Positions 1 to 11,495 of a stretch of 64,000 bases of DNA are shown piece by piece. Below the pieces are notes generated by a model. The model saw only the letters and a program-made list of their open reading frames with translations, was not told the origin of the DNA and made no database searches. The stretch's first letter is position 1, and each line of letters opens with the position of its first letter. Origin of the DNA: Timema cristinae. Its lineage: Eukaryota; Arthropoda; Insecta; Phasmatodea; Timematidae. A program made the translations under genes and the position numbers. The stretch is from assembly GCA_039000515.1 (NCBI GenBank), contig JBCFYV010000100.1, forward strand, positions 54,125,433 through 54,189,432. The letters run 5' to 3'.

Positions 1-477
1 GGAGGAAAGAAAAATACGAGCTACTTATCTCAAGGTAAAGAGGAAAGCTCGCTGCTAGCTCTCAAATATCTTTGAACGTTCCGTTGTGAGCCTGTCAACA
101 AATGACTGTGTTTGTTAGAGGGTTGCTAAATATAGAGTCCTTTTTCATCGAACCTGGTCTCATAACTCCGAAAAATATGACTAAAAATCCGTTGCGAATG
201 AGCTTATGTTACATTTTCACATATTTATTTATATTAATAAAACTCAAACTAAAGGGTTGTCAAGGAAAAAGAGCCTCGTTGGAATTTCACGGCTTTATTT
301 TGGCTTGCGTGAACCATATTTTAAAATAACTCATCGTAGAAGTGAATATTGCGTTAGAACTGAACGTCTGTTCGGCAATTTTTCGCTTGCCGAGGCGGCT
401 CCCTTAATATATACCTTTTTTTTTAAACCCACATCCTATAACCCGTTCGAATTATACCCATATTAACTACTGTAATT

Positions 478-690
478 TTGCTAATGTTTTAGTTATGAAA
501 AATGTTGAATTTCGAGTAAATGTTATGCCTATCTGAATTCTCGTGGCGATAGAATGGAAAATCATTTAGGCAAAAAAAAAAAAACACTCTCGGTGCATCT
601 GACTGGGATCGAACCTTGATCTCCGTGTCTTCGGCAGTCTAGTCCAACACGAGATTAATGCGTTAGACCACTTGGCCACCGAAGCAGGTT
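478..690 (-). mobile_element. SINE type C (degraded)
   Basis: A reverse head is visible in CTTGGCCACCGAAGCAGG, with the B-box complement GGGATCGAACCTTGATCTCC. The tail end is diverged. Confidence 0.65.
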
Positions 691-894
691 GAGTGGACAT
701 TGTTAAACAAAATGGATAGTAATAAAACAAAAGTTAACAAGCCTCGATTAACATCCATTATCCTTGACAGCTCGAATTTCGACGCCCGATTCTGATAACG
801 TTTCCAACAGATTCTTCGAGTCACGCTTGACCTTGAATTTAAAACTTGTACGTGAATGTGCACATTTTTTTATCTCTAGATAAATTCTAGCCTA

Positions 895-1232
895 AAGCCC
901 TTTTGACAAAAAAAAAAGTTGCGGAATCTACGTGGGACGCGGGGGGACCGGGTGGGGGGGGGGGGTGGGGTTAGAGGACGAAAGAAAAGGGCAGTATTTT
1001 TGCAATTTTTTTATCAAAACATTTCTCCAGTAGAATCCTAGAGTTTAATTTTCTTCACACAGTGATATTAACAGTTGTTAAATATATGTCAAGAGCATAG
1101 CGGCATTAGATGACAAACTTTTTAAATGAAGATAACAATTTGTCATTAAATTCCAGGACACCCTTGACAGATATTCAACAACTGTTGATATCAATGTGTG
1201 AAGGAAATTAAACTCACAGGTAGGCAAAGGAT
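895..1232. mobile_element. Palindromic MITE, copy 1
   Basis: The arms TCACACAGTGATATTAACAG and CTGTTGATATCAATGTGTGA are inverted around the centre GAGCATAGCGGCATTAGATG. A purine/G tract of more than 40 bases (about 935-975) lies at its left. Confidence 0.65.
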
Positions 1233-1365
1233 AGGGTGCATTGGTGATGACAAAAGGAATGGACCTGTCGTGAGACAGAACACCTAATAATAATAATAAT
1301 CTTCTATATTAATAATTGAAGAGTTTGTCTGTCATGAGCATTACACAATATCTATAGCACGTAGA

Positions 1366-1664
1366 AGGGTGACCTGGTGGTCTAGGGGTAAGGTGTCGGA
1401 CCTCTGTGCTGTGGGTCCGGGGTTCAACCCTCGGTCCCGGCACAGATTTATATGATTGCCAAACCCTTCCTCTACCTCTGACAAGACGTGTATTAATCAC
1501 AACTTGTGAATGTGCGGAATGCCAGGCCTCCACCGTGGTTCGGATCCCACGTTAAACTGTAGGTCCTCCATTTCATCTCACAATCACCCTAGCATTACAC
1601 ATTAGCGTAAGTGCGTATAGACCGAACGGGTATTAAGACGCGGTGTTAATTATAATAATAATAA
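1366..1664 (+). mobile_element. SINE type A, full length with TSD
   Basis: The tRNA-like head reads GTGACCTGGTGGTCTAGGGG (A box TGGTCTAGGGG) and GGGTTCAACCCTC (B box). The body follows, with the shared tail GGGTATTAAGACGCGGTG and an ATAATAATAA run. AGCACGTAGA flanks both sides (1356-1365 and 1665-1674), a 10-bp target-site duplication that supports retroposition. Confidence 0.85.
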
Positions 1665-2199
1665 AGCACGTAGAGGTAGGACATTTAAAATGAGTAGCCC
1701 TTGTGCACAAACAAATGAAGAATTATTTTCTGTCTATTTGAATTAAAAAAAAGCGTTGTCCGGGGGTGAGAAACTATTTAGAATAAAAATAATAAGCTCA
1801 ATATACAATCAGTCGGGATTCGCACCCCAACCTCCCGCATCACCCGGCAAACCAGAAGACCACGTGCCTACCGATGCGGGTGATATGTTGTTAACTGTAA
1901 TATTGCGGCCACGAGGGTCGAGGAAAGATTGCCGGCTTAGCACTGGCCGGTAATTAGGTTTGTTGTAAACCTGACCAGCAGGTGGTAAGACGGACAGACA
2001 GACAGACAGGGTGTCCTGGAAGATCGTCAGTTCAAGGATGACAAGGAATGGTCCATTCTAATTCACACTTATATCTACAGGATCCGAGGACGAATAAAAC
2101 TCTACTGGACTATAGTCTGAAGGTCGTAGGAGAGAAAAAAAACCTTTTTATTTAAACATTAAATTTAAAAAAAAACTAACGAATCATTGCAAATTATCA

Positions 2200-2700
2200 T
2201 GCTAAAATATAACTTATCGGGAAAGTTCTATCGAATGAGGTTTCACTCGACTTTCTAATGCGAAGGTTTAATCCTCAAAAGCTATCAACTTTCCGTGAAT
2301 TTTAAACTTTCGGTATTGAATTTTAGGCAAAACGTGTATCCCCCCGCCACCCCCCTTTTCACGCCACGATGAGAACTTCAAAAGACCCCTCTCCCATCCA
2401 TTTGTTGTAGACCTACCGTACAACTCAAGTAAGAAATGAGTTGTTGCTTATAACCAAAGAGAAATATTTTATTTACATGCACATATCGGGGTTTCCGTGG
2501 TGATGTAAACAAAGAATAATTGTACACACACTGCACATACAGCGGAAAAGTTGGAAATTCGTTTGGAAGATCGAGTTTTCCTTAGAAGCTAAGATTTCAG
2601 CTGATATCCTGAACCCTTTACCTTTAAAATAAGTGGTCGTTTGTCAAAATCTGTTGAGCAGTTCTCTCGTAATTTAAACTATCAGATATGGACTGATCAA
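2200..2700 (+). repeat. Unclassified dispersed repeat, copy 1
   Basis: It shares CAAAAGCTATCAACTTTC, a C-rich run followed by TTCACGCCACGATGA, and GATGTAAACAAAGAATAAT with 4900-5086 plus 5349-5640. The second copy is interrupted by a type B SINE with a 12-bp TSD. Confidence 0.65.
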
Positions 2701-2993
2701 ATTATGTGTAAGACAACTGTAGAGTATTTGAAAGTGACGGAATATCACTACACTTAGCTTTTAGCTGTCAGAGACACGAGCCATCATAAGCTTGTCAAAT
2801 TTTCGGCCCGTACCCATGATTCTGTGCGAACAGCGATCGTTATGACATTATGATAAAAAGAAACATGTAATGTGATCCAATTCCTGTTTCAATACATGTT
2901 TTAGAAAATACATACATATACATACCTATTCACGCCGTTCCCTTACGGAGTAGGCAATAAACTGTGCATATAACTCAAAAAACAACTCCATAC

Positions 2994-3188
2994 TTAATCC
3001 ATCCTCACTAACTTTCTCCACACTTCCCTATCCTTGCATACTACCTTCTCTTCAACAACATCCATACACCGAGTCATACAAGCTCTTTTATTATTAAAAC
3101 TATAATGTTTCTCTTTTTCACACATTCGTCTACCACAATTATCCACGTCTTTTGATCCACACACTCTACCTTCATATATTTGTTTCAT
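2994..3188 (-). pseudogene. Possible second LINE C-terminal remnant
   Basis: The reverse frame ends MDVVEEKVVCKDREVWRKLV, which resembles the DR--WR-L ending of LINE ORF2 proteins. The rest is diverged and cysteine-containing. Short, and assigned with low confidence. Confidence 0.35.
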
Positions 3189-3485
3189 CCCCCAAAACTA
3201 ACGTAAGACGCTTCTTTCACAGTGATACTATGGGATTTCCTTTCAAACCGTACCTTTTCAGTAACTTTAGGTAATGTTATAAGTGGGAATTCGGTATAAT
3301 TCAGAGAAATATGGCGCGTGAGGTTTGCGTGACAAGTTCTTACGCTTTCAATCCCCAAAAGTTGTTGAATTTGTGCACAGAACGCTCGCAATGTTTGTCA
3401 TCACATACGTACACTATGTTTCCATTGGTTTCCTCACATGATAATGACACTAGAGCTCGACTCGCCCACACACATCAGTACAGAT

Positions 3486-3735
3486 AACGCTTCGGTGGCC
3501 GCATAGTCTAGGGCGTCACACTCACAGTAGACTATATTGCCGATGACGGGGAGGTTCGAATCTAGGTCGAGCGTGCTGAGGGTGTTTTCTCCAAAATAGT
3601 TTTCCGCTCTCTCTCTCTCTCCACGCAAATGCGGGTTCACTTCCTATATATTTAACGTCCAAATCCTTAAAACCATTAGCGTAGCTATAACCCTAATGGG
3701 TAGTAAGACGTGGTGCTAAAGAAAGTAGTATATAA
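3486..3735 (+). mobile_element. SINE type C
   Basis: The head is ACGCTTCGGTGGCCGCATAG, the B box region GGGGAGGTTCGAATC and the tail TGGGTAGTAAGACGTGGTGC. Confidence 0.78.
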
Positions 3736-4159
3736 TCAACCGGTTTTAAATAAATATTTATTTGAGTTTTAAATTATAAGTGCACACTTTATTTTTAAAC
3801 ATGTTTGTGTGACACAAAGCGTAAATCCGGGACTTTCCCCAAAAACCTGTTTCTCTATCCGTTTGTTTCTGATTCACTCTCATCTCTAATCACCCATTCT
3901 CCACGTCTTACTACCCGTTCGGGCAATCCGTATATGACACTTGTTACCTATAAGGAAGCTTTAATTTAGAAAAAAAATGTACTCGTATCTCTGCGTGGGA
4001 GGGTGATTGGAACACTATTTTAGAGGGTACCACCTAAGTTACACCCGTTCCGGGATTCGAACCATGATCCAACGGGATACCAGACAAGACGTGACTGACG
4101 CCTTTAACCGCTTTTCCGGTGCGAACGTTATTTCTCTATAATGATTTTTCATTTAAGTT

Positions 4160-4390
4160 GAAAATTGACACCTGGAGATGGGAATTGAACCGGGGACCTT
4201 TGGCCTGGTACGCCGATGCTTTCAGCACTGGTCTGCCTATTCAAGAGTCGTCCTGTGCTCAAGGTCACTCTTCAGTCATATTTTAAGGCTGTGATATCTT
4301 ATAACTAACTCGTGAGCTTAATTTATCGCTCACATGAAGCTCACAATTTCCACACGTCCATCACGGACTCTGCCTTAACATGAATGTATA
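4160..4390 (-). mobile_element. SINE type F (diverged)
   Basis: It shares the B-box complement, the CGTCCTGTGCTCAAGGTCAC segment and the CATCACGGACTCTGCCTTAA end with the copy at 20809, though its middle is expanded. Confidence 0.5.
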
Positions 4391-4889
4391 ATGATGAAAC
4401 GAGTATAAGAAAATATTGAGAGATTCTATTTACTAAGAAATTATATAATAAAATTGAATAATATTAATTAAAACTAGGAATTTTCGAGAAAAATATCGAC
4501 AATTCTGAGTACTCAAATTGTTCGAATTTTGTGAAGAAAATCTGAGTCGAAGTCGAGTCGACTCGACACGTGAACTCGAATTTTTGAGTTCTCGTACACC
4601 ACTGATATATATATCTCATTCATTCATCACTTATATCAAGGTTGATTCTGTGATGGACGTGTGGAAATATATATATCTGAAAGCTAGAAAAAGTTACTAG
4701 ATCTTCTTTCACTATTCATACGTCAAGTTGTGTGGTGTAAAGTTGTCACTTTAAATATATATAAAATAAATAAAGATATATATGTACATCCCGAACTTGT
4801 AGCTAAGCTCAGTGGTTTCAAATTTTTTTATATAATAAATTAAGTTATATATATATAGTGGGTCGTTGCGGCGATGGCTGCAGATTATT

Positions 4890-5640
4890 GCACTAAAATG
4901 TATTTTAAACTTTTTATTGGGAAAAGATCTATATAATAAGCCTTCAATCTCTTTTTAGTCAAAAGTTTACTCGTCAAAGGCTATCAACTTTACTTAAATA
5001 TTTAGTTTTCGGTGTGTAATTTGAATAAAAACGTATATCCCCCCCCCCCCTTCACGCCACGATGATAACCTTAAAACAGCATAACTTTTTTTAATTATTA
5101 TTATTTAGCACCGCGTCTTACTACCCGTTCGGGTTATACGCTTTAAGTACTAATTACGTTAAATGACTAGGAATTGAGAAGGTTGAATTAGAGGAAGTGA
5201 ACCCACATTTGCGTGGAAGAGAGTGGAAAACCATTTAGGAAAAATCACCCCAGTTCACCCAACCGAAATTCGAACCTCGATCTCCCCGTCCTCAGCAGTC
5301 GAGCTCAACACGACTAGCGCGTTAGTCAACTACGCCACCGAGGCGGGTAACAGCATAACTCCCAGCTCTCTATATAACTGTTGCAACACACCACTAAAGT
5401 AAGAATTGAGCTGTTATTATTTTTAACCAAAGATAAATATTTTATTTGCCAATATACAGCTAAATCATGGTTTCCATGGTGATGTAAACAAAGAATGATT
5501 GTACAAATTAGTCGCTGGACACACAGAAGGAAAATATGGAAAAATTCGCTAGGAAAATTGTGTTTTAGTTTTAAGCCCACTAATTTTTACTGCCATCCTG
5601 ATTCCTTTTATCTATAAAATGAGTGTTCGTTTTTAAAAAA
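4890..5640 (+). repeat. Unclassified dispersed repeat, copy 2, split by a SINE
   Basis: The left half runs to AACAGCATAACT (5086). The right half restarts at 5349 and carries GGTTTCCATGGTGATGTAAA, matching copy 1. Confidence 0.65.
5087..5348 (-). mobile_element. SINE type B with 12-bp target-site duplication
   Basis: This reverse copy spans TTAGCACCGCGTCTTACTAC to GCCACCGAGGCGGGT. AACAGCATAACT is found exactly at 5075-5086 and 5349-5360. The target was a copy of an older dispersed repeat, whose halves continue on either side. Confidence 0.88.
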
Positions 5641-5897
5641 CCGCCTCGGTGGAGTAGTTGGCTAACGCGCTAGTCGTGTTGAGCTCGACTGCCGAGGACG
5701 CGGAGATCGAGGTTCGAATCTCGGTCGGGTGAACTGGGGGTGGTTTTTCCTAAATGTTTTTCCCACTCTCCCTCCACGCAAATGCGGGTTCACTTCCTTT
5801 AATTTAAACCTCCCAATTCCTAATCCATTAGCGTAATTAGTACTTAAGCGTATAACCCGAATGGGTAGTAAGACGCGGTGCTAAATAATAATAATAA
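5640..5897 (+). mobile_element. SINE type B
   Basis: The head is CCGCCTCGGTGGAGTAGTTG, the A-box-like region GGCTAACGCGCTAGTCG and the B box AGGTTCGAATCTCGG. The tail is GGGTAGTAAGACGCGGTGCT with ATAATAATA. It lies only 280 bp from the opposite-strand copy at 5087. Confidence 0.85.
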
Positions 5898-6421
5898 ATT
5901 TGTTAAAATTCTGTTAAGTCATTTCCTTTTAATTTCTCTTAGTGGAACGGATTATCAAATTATATATAAGATTCAGTTTATTTTAGAACGTATCCTCCAT
6001 AGTTTCTTCAGCCATGCAAGTAACCTACTTTATCGACCTGGTCTAACAACTTTTTCTTTATTTATATTTGTATACCTAACGTGTGAGCGACCATGCAAGG
6101 AATCTCGACCAATTCTTTGACATTATAAGCCTTCTGTCTAAAACCTGTTGTTAACGCGTTTTCAAGCCTGGTATTTTTTAGTTTCAAAACCAGTTCGGTT
6201 GGGTTACCTCTGGCCTACCGTGATCACTTTAAAGGTATTAATAGTAAAAAAAAAGTTTCTGTGACCATTTAAAAACTCCGAATATTATGTTAAGCTTTCT
6301 TTGATTTGAAGTATTTTTATTTGCACTTTCTCATAACAGCTCTACATTGCTTCAAGGATGATGACTTGTTTAACCTAGGACAGCACAAATAACAAAACTC
6401 TATCACAACAGTACAATAGTG

Positions 6422-6733
6422 GTGACCTGGTGGTCTAGGGGTAAGGTGTCGGACTTCTGTGCTGGGGTCCGGGTTCAATCCTCAGTCCCGACACAGATTT
6501 ATCAGATTACCAAACCCTTCCTTCACCTCTGACAAGACGTTATTAATCACAACTTGTGAATGTGGAAAGCCAGGCCTCCACCGTGGTTCGGATCCCACGT
6601 TAAACTGTAGGTCCTCCATCTCATCTCACAATCACCCTACCATTACACATTAGTGTAAGTGCTTATAACCCGAATGGGTAGTAAGACGCGGTGCTAATAA
6701 TAATAATAATAATATAATAATATAATAATAATA
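6422..6733 (+). mobile_element. SINE type A
   Basis: This copy keeps the head (GTGACCTGGTGGTCTAGGGG), the body line ending in GGATCCCACGTTAAACTG, and the tail GGGTAGTAAGACGCGGTGCT followed by a long (TAA)n-like run. Confidence 0.85.
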
Positions 6734-7136
6734 TTAAAAATGTGTGCATCTTAAATAATTGTGGTTCTATGTATTAAAGATACTATCTTTAACTTCACCC
6801 ATATAAAGATAATATTAAAATATCTTTCGGTTAGATGTGAGGTAGAATGTTTCCAATCTACTTAGTATAATACATAATAGATCTACGTAGTGATATGACG
6901 ATATTATAATTTCTACTTATGTATCATTCTTTTTAATGGATGAATAATTTTTTAGGAATAATTTTAATATAATTTACTTAATGTGTAACTTAAAATACTT
7001 TGGCAATTTAAAACATAACAATACTTTAAGGATCACCGAGGCACATTTTGATTTTCCCCCTAAAAGTTTATAACTCTTTCCACACAAATATGGATAAGCA
7101 CCTCTAAAATTCAACCTTCCCCATCCTAACACATTA

Positions 7137-7850
7137 GCTTAAGGTGGGAGTGTAGGGAACGCAAGTTAAGCACAATAATTTTTTCAGTTTTTTAAGCAAA
7201 ACTTTTTTGCCGAAATAAATCAAATATCGCTCCAGCAAAAACATAGTTTAATTTTCTTTACACGGTGATATCAAAAGTTGTTGAATATCTGACGTGAATA
7301 TAGCGATATTATTATATTATTATTATTATTATTATTAGCACCGCGTCTTACTACCCGATCGGGTTGTACACACTTACGCTAATGTGTAATGGTAGGGTGA
7401 TTGTGAGATGAAACGGAGGACCTACAGTTTAACGTGGGATCCGAACCACGGTGGAGGTCTGGCATTTCTCACATTCACAAGTTGTGATTAATACACATCT
7501 TGTCAGAGGTGAAGGAAGGGTTTGGCAATCAGATAAATCTGTGCCGGGACCGAGGATTGAACCCCGGACCTCCAGCACACCCCTAGACCGCCAGGTCACC
7601 TCATAACGACATTAGATGAGAAACTTTTGAAATGAGGAGAAGAAGTTGTTATTAAATTCCAGGGTACCCTTGATAGATATTCAACAACTGTTGATATCAT
7701 CATGTGAAGAAAATTAAACTCTAGTTTTCTACTAGAGAAATATTTTATTTCTTAAAACAAAAATAATGTTTTGCTGTAAAAACTGCAAAAATACTAAACT
7801 TTTCTAGCGTATCCTACATCCACATCTTACAGAATATATATTTGGGTACA
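7137..7850. mobile_element. Palindromic MITE, copy 2, with a nested SINE
   Basis: The outer arms ATAGTTTAATTTTCTTTACA and GAAGAAAATTAAACTCTAG pair. The centre is split by the type A SINE at 7307-7603. Confidence 0.65.
7307..7603 (-). mobile_element. SINE type A nested in a palindromic MITE
   Basis: This is a reverse-oriented full copy from (ATT)n-TAGCACCGCGTCTTACTACC to CCGCCAGGTCACC. The flanks ATAGCGATATT and ATAACGACATT belong to the MITE centre (elsewhere ATAGCGGCATTAGATG), so the SINE entered an existing MITE. Confidence 0.8.
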
Positions 7851-8204
7851 ACCCGAACGGTTAGGCTCTTTCTAAGAAAGTTGAACTGTATTATTTTAGT
7901 CAAGTTTTAAGTAATAAAGCCCCCCACACTCCTCTAAAGTAGCAACTATGACAACATCTTGATGAATGAACGACAACACCCCATACAGACATTGTACAGT
8001 CACGTGACACGGTAGGTAAGGTGTTACCAGTGTCCTAAGAACGCCCGCGACAATTGCTCCAGATTATAATCGAGGAGTGTAGTAGTGACGTAACATGACC
8101 GCGTTCGGGACAATTAGGTTGCGAAAACCACTGATATATTACTAATCGATCTATTTTATTCAAGATTAGTTATTCTCGATTCGAACCTAGCGCATAATGT
8201 ACTA

Positions 8205-8437
8205 ATCAAAGGACATTGCTAGGATAATCAAGTCTCGTAGGTTAAGGTGGGCCGGAAATGCAGCACGAATGGGAGAATATAGAACTATGCTCGAGGTATT
8301 AACTGGCAGATCCAATGAGAAGAGACCATTGGGAAAAATTAGACATAGATGGGAGGATAACATTAGAATGCACCTGAAAGAGAGATTGTTTAATGAGGTG
8401 GACTGGATAGAACTAGCTCGAGATAGGGATAGGGTGT
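8205..8437 (+). pseudogene. LINE ORF2 C-terminal fragment
   Basis: An open stretch reads SRRLRWAGNAARMGEYRTM, then RPLGKIRHRWEDNIRM and DWIELARDRDRV before TGA. This is the familiar C-terminus of arthropod non-LTR endonuclease/reverse-transcriptase proteins (RRLRWAGHVARM, G-RP-G-PR-RW-D, DR--WR). No RT catalytic domain lies upstream, so it is a 5'-truncated dead copy. Its last codons seed the 46-bp tandem array that follows. Confidence 0.75.
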
Positions 8438-8893
8438 GATGAGGGGGACTGGATAGAACTAGCTCAAGATAGGGATAGGGTGTAATGAGGTGGACTGAAT
8501 AGAACTTGCTCAAGATAGGGATATGATGTTATAAGGTGAATTGGATAGAACTAGCTCAATATAGGGATATGGTGTAATGAGGTAGACTGGATAGAACTAG
8601 CTCAAGATAGGGATAGGGTGTAATGAGGTGGACTGAATAGAACTAGCTCAATATAGGGATAGGGTGTAATGACGTGGACTGGATAGAACTAGCTCAAGAT
8701 AGGGATAGGTGTAATGAGGTGGACTGGATATAACTAGCTCAAGATAGGAATAGGGTGTTAATGAGGTGGACTGGATAAAAATAGCTCAAGATAGGGATAG
8801 GGTGTAATGAGGTGGACTGGATAGAACTAGCTCAAGATAGGGATATGGTGTAATGAGGTGGACTGGATAGAACTAGCTCAAGATAGGGATACA
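8393..8893 (+). repeat. 46-bp tandem array derived from the LINE C-terminus
   Basis: About 11 units of the type AATGAGGTGGACTGGATAGA ACTAGCTCAAGATAGGGATA GGGTGT follow one another. The first unit is the end of the LINE ORF. Units differ by few substitutions and single-base indels. Confidence 0.88.
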
Positions 8894-8924
8894 TTTTTCG
8901 GTCATATCTCAGTAACCTACCCAC

Positions 8925-9150
8925 ATTCGAGTGGAAGGAGAGTGGAAAACCATTTCGGAATGCACTCACTCAGGACTCGAACCCCGATCTACCCGTCATC
9001 AACAGACCGGTCTAACACGAGGATGACACCTTAGATCATTTGGCCATTGAAGCGGGTTGGTAGGCAGACCTTACTTACTGAGCCGGTAAAAAGCACTATC
9101 ATCACTATATCATTAGCGTGTTGCCCAGACGGGTAGTAAGGCGTGGTGGA
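8925..9150 (-). mobile_element. SINE type C remnant
   Basis: The reverse head is CATTTGGCCATTGAAGCGGG and the B-box region GGACTCGAACCCCGATCTAC. A separate plus-strand tail fragment, GACGGGTAGTAAGGCGTGGT, lies at about 9129. Confidence 0.55.
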
Positions 9151-9649
9151 AAAGTGACAAAACAAAAGTACATGTTATTTCGACAAATGTCGGCTTCACG
9201 GATATAACTCTGAGCCTCGAGGGAGCAAGAGGTGATTTGGTCCACTCGAAGGACACTTGGGAATAAGTGACCCGTCAAAACATGAGACCTTGCAATGTTG
9301 TACAGGACCCCCCCCCCCTCTCCCCCATAATACCCCCCACTCTACTCCTATCCATCTTATTTACAGTTTTATTTTACGTCCTTGAAAGTAGATACTCTAT
9401 ATTAACAATTATCTTTTTTATATACAACCGTATTTGACAGTTGAATTATTAGCAAATATCAGTTCAAAACCTTAGTTCAGTGAGTAGTATATCAACCTAC
9501 TTAGATAAGGGTCTTGGGTTCGATTCCGGAATGGTCGAACAGAACTGGGCATGCGCTCATCCCTTCGGCTGGTTAGTGTTGCTCGCACTATCTGGTAGAG
9601 ATACCGTGTACTAGGGGAGTTCAGGAATTGTGGTGGTTCACCGCTGCCT

Positions 9650-9905
9650 TTCACGTTGAATTTTTATGAGCAAGCGCGAAAGGGCCTAACAATTTTGCCG
9701 GGAAAGTTATTTTCACATACTTTCCAGGGTTATTTTACAAGCCACAATCGACATGAGGAACCGACGGCTTTGCTTCCTCTCCGAAGGAAGTTGTGCTACG
9801 GATTTTTATCGCTCAAGAAAAATCCGTTGACCTTAACTGGGTTTGAACACACGAACATCGGGTCCTGAGGCGAGAACTTTACCCCAAGACCACTGAGGTC
9901 GATCC
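9650..9905 (-). mobile_element. SINE type G
   Basis: The reverse head has GAACACACGAACATCGGGTC, CTGAGGCGAGAACTTTACCC and ACCACTGAGGTCGA. The body contains GCCACAATCGACATGAGGAA and AATTTTGCCGGGAAAG. Other copies are at 16590-16850 (plus) and 49885-50150 (plus). Confidence 0.65.
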
Positions 9906-10345
9906 GAAAAGATATCATTGATGAAAAGAAAATTTCCCCTTTCACATTGATGAATCAACTGTCGGGGTGCTGGATGTTGTGTCTGTTCTAGATTTAAATT
10001 AGTTTATTGCTGAAATATTCAGTCGGTTTAGAAAGTTCACGTTAGATACCTCTCTAATAAAACAAATGTCTTGTAGTAGATCGTGAAAGCCTTATTTGAC
10101 AGTTGAATTAATAACTTCTTGTTGCAATTAAAACAATAATTAACTACTCATTAACAAGAAGAAGTGTAGCCGTGTTCCAATGTAGACCCTGGTTGAACTG
10201 ACAAGCACGTGATATGTTTATTTTTTAGAGGGTCAACTTTAAGTCGGGGAGCACTAATTACATTAATTACAGCTTTGTGATTGTGACCCTCATGATTAGT
10301 TTGTCTCGGACAGTCGTGGCGCAAACCTTTGTACTAAGATAATAA

Positions 10346-10766
10346 CCCGCCTCGATGAGCAATGCTTAAGGTGCAACTCTCCAATAACTGGGGATATCGG
10401 GGTTATTATTACTAGCACCACGTCTTACTACCCGTTCGGGTTATACGCACTTACGCTAATGTGTAATGGTAGGGTGATTGTGAGATAAATGGAGGACCTA
10501 CAGTTTAACGTGGAATCCGAACCACGGTGGAGGCCTGTCTTGTCAGAGGTGAAGGAAGGGTTTGGTAATCAGATAAATCTGTGCCGGGACCGAGGATTGA
10601 ACCCCGGAATCCTAGCACAGAAGTCCGACACCATAGACCACCAGGTCACCTGTGAATATCGGAGTTCAAATCCCGATCGGGTGTACTGAAGAGTTTTTTT
10701 TAATAGACGGGTTTCCACTCTCCCTCCGCGAAATACGGGTACACTTAATTTAAATTGAACCTTCTT
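10346..10766 (+). mobile_element. SINE type C split by a type A SINE
   Basis: The 5' half is CCCGCCTCGATGAGCAATGC to GGATATCGG. The 3' half resumes at ATATCGGAGTTCAAATCCCG and runs to ACTTAATTTAAATTGAACC. The interruption is the reverse type A copy at 10405-10655. Confidence 0.7.
10405..10655 (-). mobile_element. SINE type A nested in a type C SINE
   Basis: This reverse copy is flanked by ATATCGGGGTT (10394-10404) and ATATCGGAGTT (10656-10666), a near-perfect 11-bp duplication. The split flanks (10346-10404 and 10656-10766) are the two halves of an older plus-strand type C SINE, cut at its B-box region. Confidence 0.8.
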
Positions 10767-10773
10767 CGTACAC

Positions 10774-11016
10774 GCTTCGGTGACCGAATGGTCTAAGACG
10801 CTACTCTAGGTGTATAATAGATTGCCGATGACGATAAGATCGAGGCTCGAATCTCAGTCAGGTGTATAGTTTTTTCCAAAATTGTTTTTCGCTCTACCTT
10901 CAAGCAAATGCTGTGTACATTTCTTGTAAATATGATCTTCATCTTCCCTAAAACCATAATCGTAATTAGTACATATGCATTTAGCCCTAACGGGTAGTAA
11001 GACTTTGTGCTAGTAA
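10774..11016 (+). mobile_element. SINE type C
   Basis: It starts CACGCTTCGGTGACCGAATG, has B box GAGGCTCGAATCTCAG and ends ACGGGTAGTAAGACTTTGTG. Confidence 0.75.
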
Positions 11017-11077
11017 AAAAAACACTTCTAAAGTAACGCGGGTGTTTATGGATGTCTGTACGCGTCCCGTTACTCCG

Positions 11078-11495
11078 GTAGATGTTCCCCCTTTGTTACT
11101 GGGTTGCAACACGCTGGTAGATATCCCCCCTTTGTTACTGGGTTGCAACACGCTGGTAGATGTTCCCCCTTTGTTACAGGGTTGCAACACGCGGTAGATG
11201 TTCCCCCTTTGTTACAGGGTTGCAACACTCCGGTAGATGTTCCCCTTTGTTACAGGGTTGCAACACACCGTAAATGTTCCCCCTTTGTTACAGGGTTGCA
11301 ACACGCTGTTAGAGTTCCCTCTTTGTTACAGGGTTGCAACACGCTGGTAGTTGTTCCCACTTTATTACAGGGTTGCAACACGCTGTTTGATGTTCCCCTT
11401 TGTTACAGGGTTGCAACACGCTGGTAGTTGTTCCCACTTTGTTACAGGGTTGCAACACGCTGTGAGTGTTTCCCCTTTGTTACAGGGTTGCGACG
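11078..11495 (+). repeat. 39-bp minisatellite, about 11 units
   Basis: The unit is GTTCCCCCTTTGTTACAGGG TTGCAACACGCTGGTAGAT. Lengths vary between 38 and 39 by single C or T changes. Open frames over this array arise from the repeat itself and are not coding evidence. Confidence 0.88.
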
